Part shown: positions 19,789 through 40,046 of the stretch, piece by piece
Numbering within the stretch: position 1 is the first letter of the stretch
Layout of the letters: the number at the start of each line of letters is the position of its first letter
Source: Chloromonas sp. AAM2
Lineage: Eukaryota; Chlorophyta; Chlorophyceae; Chlamydomonadales; Chlamydomonadaceae
Direction of reading: 5' to 3'
DNA length: 57,461 nucleotides
NCBI GenBank assembly: GCA_004335635.1
Contig: QAXH01006427.1
Location: 1-57,461 of the forward strand
Notes under the pieces: model-generated
What the model was told of the DNA's origin: nothing
Database searches by the model: none
What the model saw: the letters and a program-made list of their open reading frames with translations, nothing else
Position numbers and translations under genes: made by a program

Positions 19789-21134
19789 TTAGTTCCAGTA
19801 GGCTGCGTCTGGGTCTGGCTTGCCTAGCTCCAGCTTTGCCCTCTCGATGGCAATGAGGCACTGGCAGCCGGGCGGCACGTGGTAGGCGGCCAGCGGGGCG
19901 GCGTTGTGTGACATGCGCTGCCCAGCAAAGATCAGCTCCTGAAAAGCACAGAGAGAGTGTGGGCTCAGCAATCACATTTTGGCTATCACTTAGGATACGT
20001 CCTGCATCGCCTCAAATAGCTGTCGTGACTAATAGTGGACACGTGACTAAGCGTGAACACAGCCATTGGAATGGCACACCCCAGTTCGGTGGAACAGACA
20101 TAACTCTTACTTGCGTTACTGAGGTAAAGTTGTTCCATCGGCTGACATGTATTGCTGTGGCAGCATGCATCCAACACACCAGGTCGTTCCAGTCCTGCAG
20201 GCCGGGCGTGGCGCGCTTTCCCTCGGGCTTGTTGCTGCGCTGAATGCCGCCCGCCCACAGAGCCTTCTTCACCTGCCAACAAAAGAGGGAGTGCAGGGCT
20301 TGGTTACACCGACATCAGCACTGGAGAGGCAGGATTTAGGTTAGGCCTGTGGTCACTGTGCAAGGGGACTGTGTGAATCAGGCCCTCACTGTGCTTGGGG
20401 CGTTCACTCTGCCTGGGGATCACGACTTTGTATCTGGTTTGCGAGAACCACAGCTAGGTGCGTACAGATATGGCCATGGCAGATGTGCATGTGCAGCATG
20501 AGCCAGACCCACCCGCTCCACAGTCCAATCAGGGCGGGCAGTGACTCGGTACCGGCAGCCAGAGCAGAAGAATGTCTGCGCTCAAGAAATGCAGACACAG
20601 CCAAAGGTGTTCGTCATGTGCAGGGGAAAACATCACTTTTCCACACGTGAGCAAGCGGCCTGAAGCTAGTATGGTGGGCTGGTCAAGGGGCAAGCTCTTA
20701 CCAGGTGGTCGACATCCTTGCGAGGAGGAACAGTGGGGATTCCTTCAAATGGAAAGTCCATCGTCGCTATCTCTTCAAACACTTCCGCCTGCACACAGCT
20801 TGAAAACGGATGTGCCTGAACGCCAGGGCTAGGGTTAGGGTTAGGGTACGCCCTGGTGTGGCAGTCGGCGTCACCCAGTGTTGTCAATAGCGCAGGCCGA
20901 ATGTCATTGTTTGCTACATCTTAACAACGGCAGACTCCAGACCACTGGCTTTTGGATGGGGTGGGAACACGCAGCGCACGACAGGCAAACGGCGAGGCGT
21001 TGAGCGCGGCCGCAATGCGCGCAAGGAATAGGAGGCGCCCATAGACACATACGCACCTCTTTCTCCGGGGGAATCAAGCTGTTGGTATCGCAATCCCAAG
21101 CTCCCTTTCCAAGAGCCACTCCGCTGTCGGCCAT
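19789..21134 (-). CDS. Small ubiquitin-like-fold protein, 4 exons
   Basis: Exons in coding order are 21134-21057, 20788-20702, 20272-20180 and 19938-19789, all junctions in phase 0, giving 135 residues. The C-terminal half contains LIFAGQRMSHNAAPLAAYHV followed by PPGCQCLIAIE. This resembles the ubiquitin pattern LIFAGKQL...L.DYNI....TLHLV, so a beta-grasp fold is inferred. The N-terminal half is acidic and has PFEGIPTVPPRKDVDHLV. There is no C-terminal di-glycine (it ends DAAYWN), so it is not a conjugated modifier. A ubiquitin-like interaction domain is more likely. I do not recognise the named family. It is divergent from the Cys-rich protein gene 377 bp away. Confidence 0.72.
20827..20848 (+). 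repeat. Interstitial TTAGGG-like repeat
   Basis: About three units of (T)TAGGG (GGGCTAGGGTTAGGGTTAGGGT) lie in intron 2 of the ubiquitin-like gene, just before exon 2 in + coordinates. Related tracts occur near 11100, 31504, 32670-32748 and 54717-54751. Confidence 0.8.
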
Positions 21135-21511
21135 TTTAGCCGGAGTCGCAAGCTGCGGCGGTTCAACAAGCAGCCAAGCCTCGTTTACGCAGGACGCAAT
21201 GTAAGAGACTCGTTGGTGAGGAATGCTTACACGGGGTTTTAACCAAGGCCTTCAGATGATGGCTCGTCCAAGACACTTCCAAAACGCCGCGAGCGTTCAA
21301 GTTTCAAGGGCACGAAGCAAGGCAGCTTGTACTGGTAGCACAAGGGGTCCTGAAAGCGCGGCCAACACTCTGGCTCCAACTGGCTTCTGGCCCCGTCCAG
21401 TTGACTTTGACCTTGCCGTTTCGAAACGGCTCAGCAGGGAAGTTGCTAACCTGGCTCACTGGCGTGGCTAAGTCTTGCTGGCAGTCCAGAAACATTGCGG
21501 CTTTGCCCAAC

Positions 21512-23745
21512 ATGTCATCATCGTGCTGCAGCATCAGCGGCCAAGGGGTGACCTTTGCGGCTCCCTCCACGTCATCGGCAAGAAATTGCCTCTGCATCAA
21601 AGCCAGCAGTGCACCTTCAGCGGCATGCAGGTCAGCAAGCATCGCATGCTCGCTGGTTGCGCTACACGTCGCTGGCCTACGTTGGCGACAAATGCGTGCT
21701 TGCATGCGCAGGCACGTGCACCTCGCCTGTCAGCAAACCTTGACAGCGCAGTCCTTGAGTTGTGGAGCACCTAGACCTGCCAGCCATGCATTAACGCGGC
21801 AGCGGCACAGTGTAATACCCTCGGCGGGGGCTATGGACATCATGCCAGACTGGACATTGGACCAAATTGCTGGATTGGTCTTTGGGGTGAGTGCCGCAAA
21901 CGGCTGCCTAGGGCATGGACATGGCATGCCATGCAACAGTTTCTCCATGCACCACCATGGCATGCCATGCCATGGTGGTGCATGGAGAAACTGTTGCATG
22001 GATCAATGCGTTGAGCTGTTCATCCATGTGCCGGATGTGCTGCAAACATTGGCACACAAAGAGGTGGCATTGCAAGGTGTCAATTACCTATTTTCCTTCC
22101 CCCCTTGCCCCTGCTGAGCAGTCCTCCTCGGACTGAAGGCCATGTAAACAACAACAGCAACAACAACAACAACAACAACAACAACGTGTCAATCTCATTG
22201 TGTTGTCGAGTGTGCCACAGCCAGGGCTAAGTTTATGCCTCACCTGAAAAGCTGTGATAAATGTGCTTTGCAACAACCGTTACGGCACATGCACCACATT
22301 CGCAGCCGGTGTGTGAGCACATGCTGTCACACTACAGCATGTGGCTACCCCTTTCATGAGTAGCCAAACAGATGGGTAGCCAAACAGCCATCCTTTTCAG
22401 GGTGCTCTGCGACTTGTCTGATTTGACAGTCGTTCAACGGACAGCGTGTCTGAATGCCATGGCCCCATTACACCATGCAGTCAGGCACAGCTTGTCAGGC
22501 ACTGCACAGCCCTCTGTGTGGCGGCTTGCACTGTCGCCACGACCTTCTCACTGTCTAGCGTCATCCAAACCCTTGCTCTCTCAAGTGGCCCATCCATATG
22601 TATATATTGTTACGTCCATTGACAACTGCCAACGGTCAGCAAGCCATGTGGCCCGCCCACGTTCTGCTGTACAAATCCGTCCAGTCAAGCAGCTTTGAGA
22701 ACATTCGACGGTTTAGATGCTTCGTCAGTGGCATTTGCAATGTCATACAACACATGATTTTACATCTCCGCGCTTTGCCGCTATGGTACTTGCTGCTACG
22801 AATAGGCATGTTGATATGCCCAGTAAGCTACTAAGCTACACTGCTCGTTATGTTCACACTGCGGCACAATGTTCTGCTGTCCAACAAGTTATCATGCTTG
22901 CATACCCACCCTATCATGTTTGATCATCACGCTTTGCCTTGACAGTAATCCGCCTACACATTATCATCATGATGTAACCTGCCTACATTTGCCATTCAAT
23001 TCATTGACGACCTAAGTTTGGGTCTCGATCCAAGCTGCACCGTCCCCAGCTCATCCTACTCGCAAGCATGCAAGAAAGCACACTGCTGCAGACTCTGCAA
23101 CACAGAGCAAACCTAGCCCCCTTGCATGGCTTGCTAGCGCCTGCGCTTGCTGCATGTAGGGTCCTTTGCTGCAAGTTGTACTCTCTTAGCCTCCTTGCCT
23201 TGGTGACCGATATCTGTTTCCCTAGGACATACTCAGTCACTTTTGTGGTGTTGTTATCACACGGTGTTAGGCTGATTGAAGGCACCACTGAATCCTTGAC
23301 AACATGTTTGTTTGCCTTTCTGCCTGACCTGTTTGCTTGCTCAGGGCAAGGCAGGTGCACATCTCATGCCGCGTTCTTTGACGGCTTCCCTGACAACATT
23401 GACAGCATTGACTGCTTGACAACATTGTATGCACAGCCTCTGGGTGACTGACATCTCCTTTTCTTGGTGCCTGTCCTCTCCTTCACCTTGCTGACTGACA
23501 CCTTGCTCGGCCTGACACTTGGCTTGCTAAAAAACAACCACTACATGCTCGGCGTTGCGTGCGTGCAGGCGGTGATGATGGCATCCATCCTTTCCGCTCG
23601 TTCCATAGATGAGTGGGTGGCACGTGCACAGCGGCGGCAGCTCGGGCTGTGTGAGACGTGTGGAGGTATCTGTGACGCGGCCCTGTGCAGCCAGGGCAAG
23701 TGCCCCATGAACACAGGCAAAGGCAGCGGGGGAAACCAACAATGA
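21512..23745 (+). CDS. Cys-rich single-pass membrane protein, probably plastid, 2 exons
   Basis: I do not recognise the family by name. The best model joins 21512-21886 to 23569-23745 in phase 0, giving 183 residues. The N-terminal 105 or so residues are rich in Ala, Ser, Cys and Arg with almost no acids, as in a chloroplast transit peptide. The mature part begins near MDIMPDWTLDQ and continues with a membrane span built across the splice site (IAGLVFG joined to AVMMASIL). RSIDEWVARAQRRQLGLC follows, then a Cys motif CETCGGICDAALCSQGKC with five cysteines, and a Gly/Asn/Gln tail. The Cys cluster could bind a metal. The start codon is uncertain: M at 21833-21842 is an alternative. The 1.7-kb intron holds a perfect hairpin and a LINE-like tail. 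Confidence 0.65.
21929..22001. repeat. Perfect 32-bp hairpin
   Basis: Arms 21929-21960 and 21970-22001 are exact reverse complements with a 9-nt loop (CATGCCATG). The arm begins CCATGCAACAGTTTCTCCAT. It lies at the start of the intron of the Cys-rich protein gene. It could be a young palindrome, a MITE remnant or a small-RNA precursor. Confidence 0.97.
22087..22185 (+). mobile_element. Family-1 LINE-like 3' tail with (CAA)n
   Basis: This is the best preserved family-1 tail: a CCCTTGCCCCTGCTGAGCAG block, then GTCCTCCTCGGACTGAAGGC, CATGTAAA and about twelve CAA units. It lies in the intron of the Cys-rich protein gene, in the same orientation as the gene. Confidence 0.75.
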
Positions 23746-24946
23746 GCGTAATTTGCATCAGCAGGGAAAACCGACAATGAGGGCAACTGACGTTCCGGCT
23801 TGCCATGCAGACGTTGTGACTGCCAATGGAATGGAATTTATCCGGTTGCTGTCAAGGTAGCCGTGTTGATTTGTTATGCAGCCAGAAGGCTCGTGGTTTT
23901 TCGAACAAACTTTGCAACAGAGCTCGGAATGTAAATCTTGGATGGACGGATTTCTTAACAAAGCGTGGCGCTTGAATGTGACACTGGGTGCGAGTGTTAT
24001 GTCCTATGCCTCGCTTGGTGCTGTTGACTGTTTGTTGGTGTCACAGTTTGTCTCGCAGTTACAGCCTTCTATAATTGCCAATCAGATGCGCAGGTTATGT
24101 GGCAGCTATTTGCTGGTTTTTCTATGCAAAGTTTTTGTATTTTCTGAGCAGGTTCCGCTACGGAGACTCAGCATTGTAAGCACTAGTGTGCCAACGGAGA
24201 CTAGTGTGCGCAACGGAGACTCAGCATTGTAAGTAGTGTGCCATGTTAGGTTCGCGGTTAGCTGACGACGGTCCAACAGTTCGCCTTTCATGCTGCAAGA
24301 AACCTTGTGCAAGAAAGCTTACTGACGCTTACTGTCGTTTGTTTTGATGTGCAAAGAACTGCTTTTGTGGCTCGCGAAATCAGTGACTCATGGGCCTGTG
24401 ATGATTTTTGCTGCCATTTCACACAACAACAGTGCCTTGTCGGAATGCCTCACCCTTGTTATGTGGTGAGAAGAGCTTCAGCCTTCAATCCTGAATGTAA
24501 CGTTTCCTACCAAGCACGACCTCTGCTGCCATCCTGACGTATGAACATGCCTTCATGTCAGCGATTTCGAGTCTGGAAAAAGCATTCCTAGACCCTATCG
24601 GGAAAACTGCAGTCTTCAATTTTACACCTTGTCGGATATTGACGGGGATGCTCGCCAAGTCATCGGCTTGACACGCAAGTATGGCCAGCTAGTACTGCCA
24701 TGCATCAACTGCCACCGCACGCGCCGGAGGCCGCACTCGCGCGCGCACTTGCGGTTTCTTACGTAAACTTTCCAACATCAAGTTGCACACGTTGACAATG
24801 TTTGGAGTTTGTACTCACTGCAACGTCAGTATTGTTGCTGCTACAAGTGCTGTTCGTGCTTGGCAACCTGGCGTGGTACCTCGAGCATTGCGCAGCGTGT
24901 TCAGGACTAGTAGCTGGATTTGGGTTGTATTACCTGGTCCGCGGCG
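23746..24946. other. Intergenic region before the secreted protease
   Basis: No exon could be supported. It should contain the 3' end of the Cys-rich protein gene and the protease promoter. A short duplication (GGAGACTCAGCATTGTAAG) lies near 24163 and 24215. Each copy includes TGTAA and could serve as a poly(A) signal. Confidence 0.4.
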
Positions 24947-27900
24947 ATGCTTCGCTACGAGACGGTGCTAGTCATTCTGACATGCGGCTTTGTCGCGGCT
25001 CAAGGTAAGTGTGGGCCTTTTTGGCTTGACTGGAATTCGGTACGCTCGCGTCGCACCTGCCGGTTTGTAAACGTGCTGGCGCATGCGCGTGCTACCTGCA
25101 GGCGGTGCCACAAGCCAGGCACCGGAAATTAATGGCGGTCGTAGGTACGTCTTGCAGGCACATGACCGCGCGTTGCCGTCCGTTCATTGCAATGCTCCAT
25201 GCAATGCCGTTGACTCCACTCTCCAGGGCACTGCTCCAAGGTCCAGAGGGCTCACCTGCTTACCCACCACCTGCCTACCCTCCAGTACCGTCGCCGCCTG
25301 CGGCCAGTCTCTCGACTGTCGCGTACCCACCGCCGCCGCCTATGGCTTCTCTTAGCGCAGATGAGATAGAGCCAATCCCATTCCATCCTTCGTACAACCA
25401 TACTTTTCCAAGTGACGAGAGCGCAGCGACCATCGGAGGTACAAGGTGGTCTCGGCTGAGCCAGAACAGTGACGAGCAACCCGCGGATGGCCAAGGCCGG
25501 GGCGGCCGGCTGGCCGAGTACTGGTCGGGCAGCAACCTGCCCGTCTTGACCCGGATAGTTGGGGGCACCAACGTGCCGAGCGGCAGGTAGGCGTCTGTTA
25601 CCGAAGCATTCAGGTACCTAAGGCCATGGCCATGCACGCACTATTCTTGCGCAACGCCCAAGCGCATGCGCGCCCGACGTCTTGAGTTGTACGGTAGTTG
25701 TCTTGCAAATGCACAGCAATTTCAAACTGTCGTGCTCACTGCGCCCCTGCTGTCTGTTCACAGCGGCAGGGCTGCTTTGCCCTTCTCTGCAGCCGCATTG
25801 GGAGACGCAGGCCGCTTTCCGTTTGGCAGCGATGCAGCTGGCTACAGAATAGTGGGTGGGCCGGATGTAGAGCCCGGCAGGTGAGCAGAGGCGCGGCGGG
25901 AGGGCGTAGGTGCACAGCCCGTGGATTCCAGTAAGGATGAAGCTAGTCTTCCAAACACCTACGCCCTCCCTCCGGCCTTCTGCTCATCACCTGCCAGGAA
26001 CAACATCTACCCACCCACTATTCCGTAGGCAGCTGCATCCCTGCCTAACAGATAGCGGCCTGCGTCTCCCATTTCCGCAGAGCCTACGTCTCCCAGCACT
26101 AAGGCAGCAACCCGCACAGCATACACATCATGTGCACCACACAACGTCACATACCACCAGCACAGCGTATCAGCATAGTGGTGTTGTGATTCTCATGACT
26201 TGTGGGGCACCTTCTGTGTGTGTGTGTGTGCAGGTTTCCATTCGTAGCCTCCCTTCGCGATTCCTCCAACCGTCACTTCTGTGGTGGATCCCTGATCATG
26301 CCCGGGGTCGTCATGACGGCAGCGCACTGCCTGGATCAGGTCAACCCGGGGATGAGGTACCCTGGCGTGCAGCTCAACAGGTTCTACAAGTGAGTCATGA
26401 GACTGGGGAGGCTGCACTCCCTTTTATAGCGATGATGCTTAACCTGGGTACAGCCATCACAACCTGCTATCAGGCCACCTGCAAACCTCAACTACGAGCA
26501 TACCCACACTGTACGAAGGCTGCGACAGTGAAGTCACACAGAGCATGGGTGACTTTAATCACGTACCTGCAGCACTCGTAACGAGATCAGCGGCATCTAC
26601 ACACGCTGCAAAAGTTCGCTGGTGCACGAGGGGTGGTCCTTCTCCACGGGCCGGAACGACATCGCGCTGTGCATCCTGGCCGACACTGTCACCTCAGTTG
26701 CCCCTGTCCCGCTTGCACGAAGTGAGTACACCACAACAGTCCATGCCTGCAGCGACACATTGGTTGCTAATCTTTGTACAGCCTGACAAATCGATGAAGA
26801 AATCAAGCTGCCCGTCCTGCGCTAACTCCGCATTAGTAACGAAAGCAAGCTGTGTCACAAGATCATGCGTCTTGTGCTGCTGCGGGAACAACACCCATCC
26901 CAATAAAGTTCGTGCTGCAGTCTAAGAAAGCGATGAAGTGCAGACATGTACTGTGCGTCCCACGGCGTATTCATCCCCAATGCCATCTCCTGCTGCTTCA
27001 ATAACGGTACTGCCACCTGAGTATGCACACCACTCAAGTCCGTGCTGCCGAGCGGTTCGATGCTTATTCCTGTACAGCCTGAAAGAATGATGAAGAAAGC
27101 AAACTGTACGTCCTGCGTCCTGTGCTGAACCTCCTTGCCTTATCCTTCTGTTACCTGAACTGTGCTGTCGCTGCCTGCTGTTGCAGCCTCAATAGACAAT
27201 GACAACACTGCTCTCACCGTCATGGGCTGGGGCTCTGCCAGAGAGGGATCCGGGAATAGCGAAACTCTGAAGGTAAGAAGGGCTCGACAGTCGGTGGGAG
27301 AGAATACGTTACGAAGCTTGACCTAATCGTGGGCCTAACTATGAGTCCGTCATGTTGTCTGCCGTCCGTTGTGTCGTCTTCAATGTCTTCAGTGTCTGGA
27401 CTGGCCGCTCGCCTTTATAGGTGAGAAAGCTATTACAGAAGATGGACTAGTTGTGGGCCCAAAGAGACAGTCAGAGTCAGTCGGACTGCCTGGATTGGCC
27501 ACGCACACTTTACACAACCAAACGAGTGAATGGCACGGTTCCCCGAGCCGGCGAGGTACCCTGCATTCGCGCCCTGTAAATGTCATCAATGTGTCAGAGG
27601 TGTCAGAGGTGTTTGTGTTGCTGTCAATGTGAATGATGATAAGTGCTTTCTCGCTCGCAACCCCGCAGATGGCGAATGTGTACCAGATGGACACCGACGT
27701 TTGCAACACAGTGTACAACGGTCGCGTTTCAGACGCCCAGCAGATCTGCGCAGGTAAGACGAATGCCGCACACACTTATCGCTGCACGCTATAAATCACA
27801 AGACTGTCGTCCAATGCTTGTCCAGCAAACAGGAAATCAACACGCCCTTGCACTTGACGCTAGCCTGACTTGTCGAGCGCGAAACTTATCAAGTTGTTGT

Positions 27901-28675
27901 GAGTCTGCCTTCCCATGCGCGCATGCAGGCCTTGCGCTAGGCGGCGCGGACGCATGCCAGGGCGACTCAGGCGGTCCGCTTCTGGTGGTGGGCCGCGAAA
28001 CCGGCGATGACGTCCAGCACGGAATTGTGTCCTGGGGCTCAGGGTGCGGCGAGGCGGGCAAGCCAGGCGTCTACACGAACGTCGCTGCCTACATCCCCTG
28101 GATCAATAGCAAACTGAAGGTGAGGTGCCTACATCCCCTGGATCAATAGTAAACTGAAGGTGGGCTTGATACACCCCCTGGATCAACACAGTCGAACCAG
28201 CTGGCAAACTTGCGTCGGGTTTGCGAGCGATGGAACAAAGTGATTGCTAATGATCCGGTTCGTGAAGTGGTCGTGAACTGGGTTGGAGGCCAGTACCATA
28301 TACCGTATGTTGCTGGGTGGCAGGAAAGGCACACATGCACAGGTATTTATCAGTATGCGATGGCGAAGACGTAAGACGTGTGCATTGGTATGACCATGGC
28401 ACGCTTATCAGCATACGGCCACTGCCGTGCCACGTTGTACGCGTGCGCAGAGTTTCCTGGGCACTCAGCTGCCCGATGCCAACGTGGCAGACAAACAATG
28501 GCAGCTGGACAGCAACTCCACAGGCACTTTCGTGCAGCCACCCACAGCCACTGACACCGCCCCTGCACCTGGCAGCAGTGGCCAGGGCGCAGCCAGCCCT
28601 TCTAACCCTGTAGGGGACATTGTCACAGCCTGGACAGACCTGCTGGCCAATCTGTTCCTGCCAGCAGGGCGCTGA
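24947..28675 (+). CDS. Secreted trypsin-like serine protease (S1A), 10 exons
   Basis: This is a chymotrypsin-fold protease zymogen of the secretory pathway. Exons are 24947-25004, 25102-25144, 25227-25586, 25764-25880, 26234-26389, 26573-26721, 27187-27272, 27669-27753, 27929-28119 and 28451-28675, giving 489 residues (450 if exon 4 is skipped, also in frame). Residues 1-19 form a signal peptide ([19 protein letters not shown]). A Pro-rich propeptide follows. The triad is H224 (TAAHC), D274 (NDIAL) and S365 (GDSGGP). D359, six residues before the Ser, predicts trypsin-like cleavage after Arg or Lys. Exon 3 ends in an activation site [11 protein letters not shown], and exon 4 repeats it as [12 protein letters not shown] Pro/Ala/Thr-rich tail of about 75 residues follows the catalytic domain. 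Exon 4 is probably a duplicate and may be alternative. Confidence 0.92.
25796..26105. repeat. Inverted duplication of protease exon 4
   Basis: The reverse complement of about 25950-26105 matches 25796-25915: GGGAGACGCAGGCCGCT, GATGCAGCTG, ATAGTGGGTGGG, GGCAGGTGA and GGAGGGCGTAGGTG appear in the same order. The left arm is exon 4 plus its donor. The right arm is a degraded inverted copy with a stop after the IVGG codons. It lies in intron 4 and would fold with exon 4 in the pre-mRNA. Confidence 0.88.
28120..28190 (+). pseudogene. Copies of protease exon 9 end plus donor
   Basis: A near-identical copy of TACATCCCCTGGATCAATAG and the following codons plus GGTGGG (28128-28163) directly follows the real exon 9 end (28119). 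A third short piece (CCCCTGGATCAACA) lies near 28172-28186. It is a head-to-tail duplication of the exon-intron junction. Confidence 0.9.
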
Positions 28676-28732
28676 GGGTTTGCGAACTGGAGCTGCACGA
28701 CACAGGTCACAGCAGGGGAGCCAGGGGGACCC

Positions 28733-28835
28733 GACATGCATCAGGGGGTTCCACATGCACCAAGCACGGGTGATAGCAGGCCATAGCTGATAGCGGGTGA
28801 TAGCCATGCAAGAGGCGAGGCCGGATACCGTCCTG
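28733..28835 (-). mobile_element. Family-3 LINE-like 3' tail
   Basis: This contains TCAGGGGGTTCCACATGCAC followed by CAAGCACGG. Related copies lie at 33356-33420, 43499-43560 and 55548-55615 in the same orientation, and in the opposite orientation near 44853-44893. By analogy with the other families the element's 3' end points left (minus strand ends CCTGATG). Orientation and class are inferences. Confidence 0.55.
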
Positions 28836-29945
28836 ACCCAACCAGGTCAAAGATGAAAGCACATGCCAGCTGTTGGTTGTGCCAAGGGCTCTACATGCAG
28901 TGAATTGAATCAGCACCTGACCTTTTCTGGACTGGTCTTTGTTGCCAGGCACACTAAGGCGCTCGTTACAAAACCTTGCAACATGAACACTCGCAGTGGT
29001 TTGAGGTGATCAAACACAACCTCGCTTGTGATCTGTTATGATCCTGCAAAAGCTCTTTTGCCATGGGATAGCTTATTATGTGCAAGCGTGTCTCAGCGTG
29101 CTCACAGATGCCGCGTGTTACCATTCCACGCCATGCCATGTGATGTCATGGGATACCATACAGTGATTATCTAGATTATGAGAATCAGACGCTGCTTGTG
29201 TAGGCCCAAGCCGACGTATGCTTTGTAACCTGTTTTGCTTGTCGTCCCTTGACCGTAACTTGCTGCACAGTTGCTTTTCGTTGAATGTTGGTGAAGTGAT
29301 TTTTTGCGTGACCGGTTTAAGCTCTCCCACAACTGCTACTGGCCGGCTGCCGCTCGTCACATACTGCTGCGCAGTTGCCTTCGGTTGTAATCACTTTAGT
29401 GGAGTTATCTTGGAGCATGGCTGGCTTTGTCTACTAGCACGTATGCATGTAAGCCTTTAACCGGGTTGAGCTGCATTGCAATTGTTCCAGCAGGGAGCCC
29501 AGCTTGCACTGCAAACGAACGCTAGCAAACCAGGCCTTTGGTCAGCAACGCTCACACGATGTATCTGATTCCATCTGGGATGAGCACCTGAGCAACCGCA
29601 GCCGACATGCTACGGATGAAAGCGCATATTAGCTGCTGGATGTGCTTCAAGGGACACCTGCAGACAATGGCACTTGTGTCCGACCTGTTCCCTATTTTTC
29701 TTGGTTGACAGGATAGTGCTGGAACGAACATACCACAGGAGCAGCTGACCCGAACCATGCCCGTCCTTGCAGCGCTCAGATGCCCCAAATCCCAAACACC
29801 ACAGCCTGGGCGTCAGCTGGCCCGCATGCAGCATGGAACACACGGATTTAAGGCTTACATTGCATGCATCCATGCAGGGTGTGTCTCTGGGCCTGGTGAA
29901 TAACAAGGGCAATGACTCATGCTGAACATGTCACGTGGTTCCTGA

Positions 29946-30005
29946 CAGGACAGGGCTCATCCCGTTCCGTGTCCCTAAACAACTTCTCTGACGTAAACAA
30001 ATTAC
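29946..30005 (+). mobile_element. Family-2 LINE-like 3' tail fragment
   Basis: This contains GGGCTCATCCCGTTCCGTGT followed by CC and, about 30 bp on, CTCTGACGTAAAC. It matches the family-2 tail CATCCCGTYCCGTGTCCTCT...CTCCCTGATGTAA found at 45720-45845, 31983-32030 and 53365-53415, with minus-strand copies at 49476-49540 and 52522-52670. Confidence 0.6.
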
Positions 30006-31614
30006 ACAATGCGTTTGCCCCGAGCTGCCAGTTCCGTCAAAGCACACAGTGACATTACACGGGGTTGAAGTCAGTAGGAACTCCATGCCAGAGCACAGTA
30101 GCCCAAACAGCATAGCTAACAGTAGGATAGTAGTAAGAGCGAACCATTGCCAGAGTAGCAAAGAAAGCAGCCAGGGAGTGCTGGGTGATCCACAAGACCT
30201 GGAGGGTTCAGCTGGCACATTAATGCCGCATCCTATGTGTATGCACACCAAGGGTTCTCAGCCTAGCGGATAATAGATGACCGCAATGCTCTCGCTTCAA
30301 AGCACAGGCGTCCCAGGGGCCTAGGCACTGGCCCAGTTCGCCACTGCCCCAGGTCGATCGGCCCTGCCTCTAACGTCAGTTGGTTGTGTTGCCCTGCTGT
30401 CACTGCCTAACCCAAGGCCTTGCCAAGAGCCAATGGGGCAGGTCGACACATGCTTGAGTTTGAGCAGCTTCTTTTGTCCAGTGTCTAGGTGTCTGCCACG
30501 GCTGCACTGCTGGAGACACGACTGACCTGCAAGCGCGTGGCGCAAGACCAGTTCGTTTGTGATTTTTAACATGTGTAGAAGGACAGATCATAGAACATAG
30601 TCACTGTGCTTTTCAGAAAGCATCACAACAGGCAGTCGCAACAGCACCGGCTATCAATTTGAAATTCAAACCGCAACACCAAGCATATGCAAAAAGAGGC
30701 TGCAACAAGCATCCTGACTACTTTACGTTTCAAATACTAAGAATAGGAAAGGCCTGAATCCTGCGACCACATGCCCTTCAATTGCACATTCAGTGTATGC
30801 CTGAATCAAGACCATTGCCTGTTTGTTGCAGGGTAACTGCATCAATCATCGACATTCGTGTGGACATTCGTCAATTGAAGAAAAACCGACTAAGCGTAAA
30901 CTCGCGCCCTGCTGGACTTGTCCCAGGTCCCCTGCACTGTCCATCAACTGCACACACACGCCATGATAAGACAATGGAAGTAATATCATTATCAATAATA
31001 AATAATAATAATCAAAGCAGGGTAGAGGGATTCAAATTAAAAAGGACCATAGGAGGGAGTGGGTATCTCTGAACCACTTGCATGAATGCTGACGATTTAA
31101 GGAGCTCAAATCCAAGGTTTCAGGTCATTCTGAGATGGTTGACGGGGTGGTATAAATGTCCCCCAACTGGCCCGAGCTACTTTTTCGACCTTTTTGAGTA
31201 TTTCTTGTTTTACGGCTCAATCACAAGGAATTCAAGGCTTTTGAAGATGTGGCTGGTTGCAACTCCTTAACATCTATCCAGAACCACCTTCATTTCCCAG
31301 ATTGGCCTTGTGGGTGGTTTGTTATGGGCTGGGGAAGTGTCCGAGGGTGCCGGCGCTGGCGTGGCCTGCGTCACCTGCGGCGCCAGGCCGCAGGTCACGC
31401 AAGCAGCGATCCAAAGTTGGATGCAGAGCAGGACGTGCTTGCATACCTTGGAAGTGAAGTTCACCTTTGGCATGGCCCCATGGCCTGTGACATGGGTGGC
31501 GGTTAGGGTTTGGTTAGGGCCGGCTGGGCTTTGATGACCCATAAGTGAGGCAATGTTCATGTAAACTATGCAACCAAGTTGTCCAGGGGATAGGGCTTTC
31601 GATTGTGCCCCTTT

Positions 31615-40046
<8,432 letters not shown>

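Larger units (their letters stand above)
28676..31614. other. 3-kb intergenic region
   Basis: No gene could be supported. It holds a family-3 tail at 28733-28835 and a family-2 tail at 29946-30005. An AT-rich patch at 30960-31280 contains an (ATA)n-like run near 30985-31010 and differs in composition from its surroundings. A GC-rich short inverted repeat lies near 31368-31402. The AT-rich patch may be a decayed mobile element, but no domain was readable. Confidence 0.45.

Noticed and set aside
24802..25008. Frame with a hydrophobic start just before the protease
   Set aside because: It is in a different frame from the protease exons. The signal peptide at 24947 joins in phase to the downstream exons, while this one does not.
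31368..31402. GC-rich inverted repeat (CTGCGGC loop GCCGCAG)
   Set aside because: It is short and imperfect. Such hairpins are common in GC-rich spacers, and nothing nearby suggests a terminator or transposon end.
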